DNA of 64,000 bases, from positions 372,001 through 436,000 of the forward strand of contig NBAY01000017.1 of the NCBI GenBank assembly GCA_002794775.1. The letters are read 5' to 3'. Positions 59,034 through 64,000 of the stretch are shown piece by piece. The position numbers were made by a program, and so were the translations under genes. Below the pieces are notes generated by a model that did no database searches, was not told the origin of the DNA, and was given only the letters and a program-made list of their open reading frames with translations. Source of the DNA: Porodaedalea pini. Lineage: Eukaryota > Basidiomycota > Agaricomycetes > Hymenochaetales > Hymenochaetaceae. Position 1 is the first letter of the stretch. Each line of letters opens with the position of its first letter.

Positions 59034-61399
59034 TTAATTGTTTTGGGGGTGCGGTGCGTGGGGGGATTGGATGCTTTGTGAGTGTAAAGACTCGTTAGGT
59101 AGATGATGATCAAAATATAAGGGGAAAAGGTAAAAAAGAAGGCTGGTTCTTTAATTCCTTATGACTTCCTTGAAGTCTACGAGTCTGGCAGCGAGTGTAC
59201 GTTAACCTATGTCGCTTGTACTATTTTTCCACATCTGCCGGTCCTTTCGACGTCATTAGCGTACACGTATTTTCTCCTATGTTTCTTTCGCCCTTCATAA
59301 ACGAGCACTAGCAGATCTATGGAATAATTCAAGCTGTGCCTTCTGTGACTCGTTTAGTGTACTTGGAGGTAGATGTTTCTCTGTTTCTTATATTCTAACA
59401 CCCCGCTGACGTACCTGCTCAGAAATCTATCCAGATAAGATACTTCAGAGACTCTGCATCAGGGAACCAATCATCACTTCAATTGACCAACGATTATATG
59501 CTTTAGTTACTTTTTTGGTACCGATACTTCATCAGTATTATAATAGCCCGCTCACGTCTGCATCTGGATCTGCGGCCCGAGCGGTTCGTCTTACCAAAAC
59601 ATGCGGTAATGAAATTTAACTCAAGCTTCAGACACGTCCCTCTCTATATCCCAAATGCAATGAATGCATCCCGCTTCCAAGAACCCCATGCCCACCTTCC
59701 GATCAGACGACGTACCTTCTCAACCTCAATGTGTAAATAGCTTCAAGGTCAGGGACTGGACCGGGTTGAGCTGGGTGACGATAGGCCCAAGTATGGATGA
59801 GAAAATCCTTCGAATTTGGAGTGGCGAACGATCTGCTAGCGACCAGAATCAGATTCAGAATCAAAGAGCTACAGCAGAACAGGGCGTGTTTGGTCGCGAG
59901 TCCCTCCCGTCCTCCAAGTATGTGAGGCATCGCCTGAATGTCCGTGTGTTCCCTGTATACGTATATGCTGCGTCACGGCGCCCGGCTCGGAGAAAATATG
60001 GTTCCCCCTGCGAGATCTCCGACGAAAGTCACGAAACCATTTATTTATAATGAGGATTTGCATGTAGGCACTTATGCTGTGTTCACACAACACCGATTAG
60101 ATACGTGCTTCGTGATGCCTGATCAGGCCAGCGCCCCGGTATACGGTGCCTTTTCCAATATGACTGATCATTGATGCCGAGAAGGGGATTGAGAGGGAGT
60201 TGAGAGGGGGCTAAGAAAGGATGTGCATATGCATAGCATTAGTACGTCGGTTGGTGCAGCACAGTAAGCAGAGTTTCGAGACTAAAAAGACAAGAGTCCT
60301 AGAGGTGCTGATGCAGGCACAATAACTATCTGTGTCGTTAACAGAACAATTTGTTTGGAGAGGAGGAGTGGAGTGGAGCCGGATGGTATAAGTGGTACTG
60401 ACCAGCAGGACGGCGCGTACCTGTGAATCTGGGGCCGTTCAGTACAGTAAGGGCGTCTTGGAAGGCAGGAAGGAGGAGATGGATACTTACTGTAACCGCA
60501 CAAAGTGGAGCCACATTGCAAGTGCACATCAAGACGACTCGAAGTCGGATTGTAAAGCTTGACACGTCGCAAGCCTTTTCCCAAATTGATTGAAGAGTGA
60601 GACTTCCAACGTTCTTCCAAGTTCCCAGGAGAGTCGGCGGAAGAGGGGTCCGCTGATTCTGGGGAGCAAGGATAAGTAGACAATATTAATGGCTAGGATC
60701 AGGAAGGGCTCGATCGGAATCAGGCGAACATGAAGAAAGAGGGGCCGGGAGGTCGGTGCAGGGCAGCGAAATGAAGGCAAGCAAAAGGAGAGTTTTGGAT
60801 TGAGTTTCGTCCGAACCTTCGCGGAGTGATCCTGCGGATGCGACCCTGCATGCACAGAACCTCTAAGGCCCTATTGGTGGTTCCTCATCCAATCGTCTTT
60901 GGTGGTAACAGGTTGGAGCAGACTGGAAGAGCGTCGACGTAGAGGAGGTGTGAGAGTGAAGTTGAGGAATTGGAAGAAGGAGACTGTGGAAATCGAGTGA
61001 GACGAAAATGGGGGGAAACCATGCGCTTGGCGAAGCTGTGTACGTCGAAGCTGCTCATTGATATAAGATGAAAGGACCCCCGCTGTATCGCCTGGCCGTA
61101 GAACTAGAACATCCCACGACGAGAGCAGATACTCTGCCGAAGAAGTGAGAATATTAATTGGAGGATATTTGTGAGTAACAGGTCTCGGCTATTTATTTCC
61201 TTACTTTTAGTCTTAGACCCCAGACACAGCGTTACTTATTCTCACTCTATTACTGTCCTCCTCTTACACCTTACCTCTCTCTCCTCCCTCCTCTCTTCCT
61301 CTTCCTCTCTTCCTCGTTCGCCCCAAAACTCAAATTTAGACTGTTCGGTGGATGCGCTGTCTCAAAAGCTCTCGATAGATACCATACTCGACGCCAGAG
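59034..61399. other. 2.4-kb region upstream of the CaMKK-like gene
   Basis: No recognisable protein. Open frames such as 59664-60050 (+) and 60529-60855 (-) lack family motifs. Two AATATTAAT copies lie at 60682 and 61151. The last 200 bases are C/T-rich, typical of a fungal 5' leader. The kinase promoter is presumably here. Confidence 0.6.
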
Positions 61400-64000
61400 A
61401 TGCACGCAATGTCGTCCAGGCATCCCCAGCACCTCTTCCAGCAGCAGCATCAGTCTCCGACGCCGCCGCCCGCCAGTCCGTACCAAGCCTACGCAGCGTC
61501 CGCGAACCTCGAGGCGGCCTCAATTCACCACCGCCATCAGCAGAACAGGAGCCCGAGTCCGTACGCGCCTTACCTCGTCACTCATCACGGTTCGCACTCG
61601 GGCACGCGCTCCCGCTCACCCATATTCCCGACACCCGTTTCTGTGAACATGCCGCGCCCGACCTCGCCAGCGCCAGCTTCGGCGTCGGCCCATGGACATC
61701 GTGATGCGGCGCTCGCATCTTCGCCGACACCCCACCCGCCCGCGGATGTTGTGATGACGAGCACAATCAACTTCACCCGAGACACCCGCGACCGACCCAT
61801 AATCAACCAGTACCTCATCGGACATCGTTTGGGTAATGGTCAGCATGGCGAGGTGTACAAGGGCTTTGACATGCGCAGGGGAAACATGGTCGTCGTTCGT
61901 CTCATTTCGCTCTCGTGTTCACTGTCTACCGCTTAGCTAACTGAATGCATATACATCGCAGGCGATCAAGGCATGCAAGCGCAAGAACCCAAAGGAGGCC
62001 AAGCATGAGCAGCTCCGCCAGCGCAACCAAGGTCCCATTCCACGCACTGTTGGCGGCTTCGGCGGTCTCAGCGCCCGCCCGCGCCTCGTCGACCAGCTCC
62101 AAAGCACAGAAAAGAAGGTCCTCCGTGAGATCGCAATCATGAAGAAGTGCAAGCATGGCCAGATCGTACAACTCTACGAGGTTATCAACGACCGCCTTAC
62201 TAACAAAATCCTACTTGTAATGGAATATATGGGCGGCGGCGAGGTCAAATGGCGCGACGATCAAGGACGCCCGTGCCTCCGCGTCGACCAAACCCGTCGC
62301 ATCTGCCGTGACGTTGTCCTTGGCCTGCTCTACCTCCATCACCAGGGTATCATCCACCGCGACATCAAACCCGCTAACCTCCTCTGGACTGCCGATCGCA
62401 AAAACGTCAAGATAACCGACTTCGGCGTCTCGCACTTCAGTGCAGCGCAACGTTTCGATGCGCTGAGACACAGTGCTGCTTACCGTGAAGCTATCGAGCG
62501 TCGGAAGCAGGAGCGGCGCCGGCGTGGGGAGGAGGCATCAGGTTCGGGCGCGCCGGCTAGGCGCAGGACTGGCGGATGGCGTGGGAGAGGGAGCGGCACA
62601 GCGAGCAAGGAGGACGTGAAGGGAAAAGGCCGTGCTCGGGATGACCCTGTAGCCTCCTCCACGGCGCTCGCATCTGATCCAACATCGCCGGCATCTGCAG
62701 CAGAGGATGCAGCTGCTGAGGAAGAGGTGCTCGCCGAGCTCGCAGGTGACGTCGACCCGATTCTGCTTGACGACGGTGGTCTTTCGCGCCAGGCAGGCAC
62801 GCCGAGCTTCCTCGCTCCCGAAATCATATGGGAGTTTGGTGAGAAGCATACTGCGGCGCTGTATCGCAAAGTCGGGCTTGCACGCGCAGGACGGGAACGT
62901 AGCATGCGTAATCGCGAGAATGGGGAGAATGGGAATGCAGAGGGCGGGGAGAATGGCGAGACAGAAGACATGGAAAGCAGCGGGCGAGGTGGGGCAGATA
63001 TGGACAAAGCGCCTGCGTCGATGACGACGACGTCTTTAAAAACGCCTCAACGGCCTTCGCACACAGATGCCGAGGCGACGCCCCGAGCCGCAGACCTAAC
63101 CGAGAGGAACTTCCTCGACCTTCCCTCCGAGCTGGCCTCCGTCCACCTCGACGAAACGCAGTTGACTATACCCGACCCCGACCCAGCGTCGTTTCACGAC
63201 CCCAATGCTGCGCTGTCAGAAGGTGACCTGGACGCCGGGCCTGGGTCTGAGCTGCCTCCGCGCCCGCAAATAACGAAGGCGATCGATGTGTGGGCGCTCG
63301 GCGTGACTCTCTACTGCTTGCTCTTCGGGCGCACGCCATGGGGCGGTGTCACGGAGTTCGCGATGTACCAGATGATCCACACGGACGACTTTGCGGTGGA
63401 TACGTTCATGGGCTACGACCGCGTGCCAACGGGCGGCCGAATCCATGATGAGGATGATACGACAGAGGGTGCAATCGTTGTGGGTCTTTTGGATAGGCTG
63501 TTGGAGAAGGATTGTACAAAGCGAATCACGCTCGATGAAGTGAAGGTGTGTGTTCTATGTCTTCAAAAAGAGAGAACCCAGGTTGAAGCGGTTGCATTTC
63601 GCAGAGCCTCCCATGGATCACGCGCGACATCCCGAATCCAGAAGCCTGGCTTGCGGAGACCGCGCCGCACCTGCACGACCCGATCCGAATAACGAGCGCA
63701 GACGAGGACGTAGCGATGTCGACAGTCAAGTTCCGCTGGAAGTTCGACATGACGAAGCCTTTTCGTCGCTTCCGTTCCCTCCTGCCCGCAGGGCGGTCGG
63801 TTGCGGCGCGCCAGCAGCAGCAGCAGGTGCAACGGCGGGCAGACGAGCGCGAGTTCTACGATGCGGAGCTCAGTGCGATGCTTGAACGTAATATACATAT
63901 CGAGTCTGAGTCGGAGAGGGGTGAGAGGGCGACGTCCTTGGCAAGAAGGAGGGTTGGCGACAGCGACGCAACGGGTCTCCAGCGCAAATCGAGCCGCAGC
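61400..64000 (+). CDS. CaMKK/Ssp1-like (SNF1-activating) Ser/Thr kinase, 3' partial
   Basis: Upstream kinase that in fungi activates Snf1/AMPK and responds to glucose and calcium stress. Exons 61400-61894, 61962-63545 and 63605 to the window edge are visible, about 825 codons. After a His/Ser/Pro-rich N-terminus of about 125 residues comes the kinase domain: IGHRLGNGQHGEVYKG (glycine loop), VVAIKAC (Lys), the CaMKK-type insert GGFGGLSARPRLVDQLQSTEKKVLREIAIMKK, VIHRD-type IIHRDIKPANLLW, ITDFGVSHFS, then an insert of over 100 residues, then AGTPSFLAPEIIWE. A second insert precedes AIDVWALGVTLYCLLFGRTPWGG. The domain ends LPWITRDIPNPEAW. The C-terminus is basic, with a poly-Gln patch. Relatives are Ssp1, Sak1, Tos3 and Elm1. 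A closer ATG at 61409 is an alternative start. Confidence 0.92.

Noticed and set aside
59664..60050. 128-codon plus-strand frame upstream of the CaMKK-like gene
   Set aside because: No motif, no splice pattern and no homology that I can recognise.

Overview
The window looks like nuclear DNA of a filamentous basidiomycete (Agaricomycete-type). Almost every gene is cut by many short GT-AG introns of about 45-60 nt. The gene set is fungal: Zn2Cys6 regulator, SFP1-like split-finger regulator, BEM2-like RhoGAP, MATA-type HMG box, PCL cyclin, YPI1. There is no operon structure, rRNA, tRNA or CRISPR. I reconstructed exons by hand from splice signals and reading-frame continuity. Totals that divide by three support the models for SARAF, the Zn2Cys6 factor, mutarotase, galactokinase, BEM2, ALG12, the coiled-coil protein, YPI1, the PLP-binding protein, the UPF0014 protein and the AreA-domain protein.

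Layout. 0.2-2.9 kb: SFP1-like C2H2 regulator (+). 2.9-10.0 kb: a 7.2-kb gene-poor stretch with simple repeats and nine copies of the 9-mer AATATTAAT (either strand). 10.0-13.3 kb: GATA_AreA/DUF3295-type regulatory protein (+). 17.1-18.2 kb: SARAF-like ER calcium-entry regulator (+), convergent with a 14-exon Zn2Cys6 transcription factor (18.6-22.0 kb, -). 23.5-28.0 kb: galactose mutarotase (-) and galactokinase (+), divergent around a 635-bp promoter that holds a CGG-N11-CCG site. 28.3-32.0 kb: mitochondrial Lon protease (-), with one apparent 1-nt frameshift. 32.4-39.2 kb: BEM2-like RasGEF/PH/RhoGAP protein (-), divergent from ALG12 mannosyltransferase (39.6-41.5 kb, +). 42.5-45.5 kb: membrane-anchored coiled-coil protein with four TQT-type motifs (-). 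46.3-53.5 kb: three consecutive broken genes, namely an HMG-box factor (-), a PCL-type cyclin (+) and a TKL-like kinase with a single TGA (-). 54.3-59.0 kb: YPI1 (+), a PLP homeostasis protein (-) and a UPF0014 membrane protein (+) with an unusual 1.4-kb intron. 61.4 kb to the end: a CaMKK/Ssp1-like kinase, cut by the window edge (+).

Functional links. Mutarotase and galactokinase are the first two steps of the Leloir pathway and share a promoter, with a zinc-cluster regulator next door, so a small galactose-utilisation neighbourhood is plausible. SARAF (store-operated calcium entry) and the CaMKK-like kinase both touch calcium signalling but are 43 kb apart. The other genes look like unlinked housekeeping or regulatory genes. 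The most unusual features are the 6-nt micro-exon that builds the zinc cluster, the repeated TQT motifs, the block of three adjacent lesioned genes, and the clustered AATATTAAT motif.
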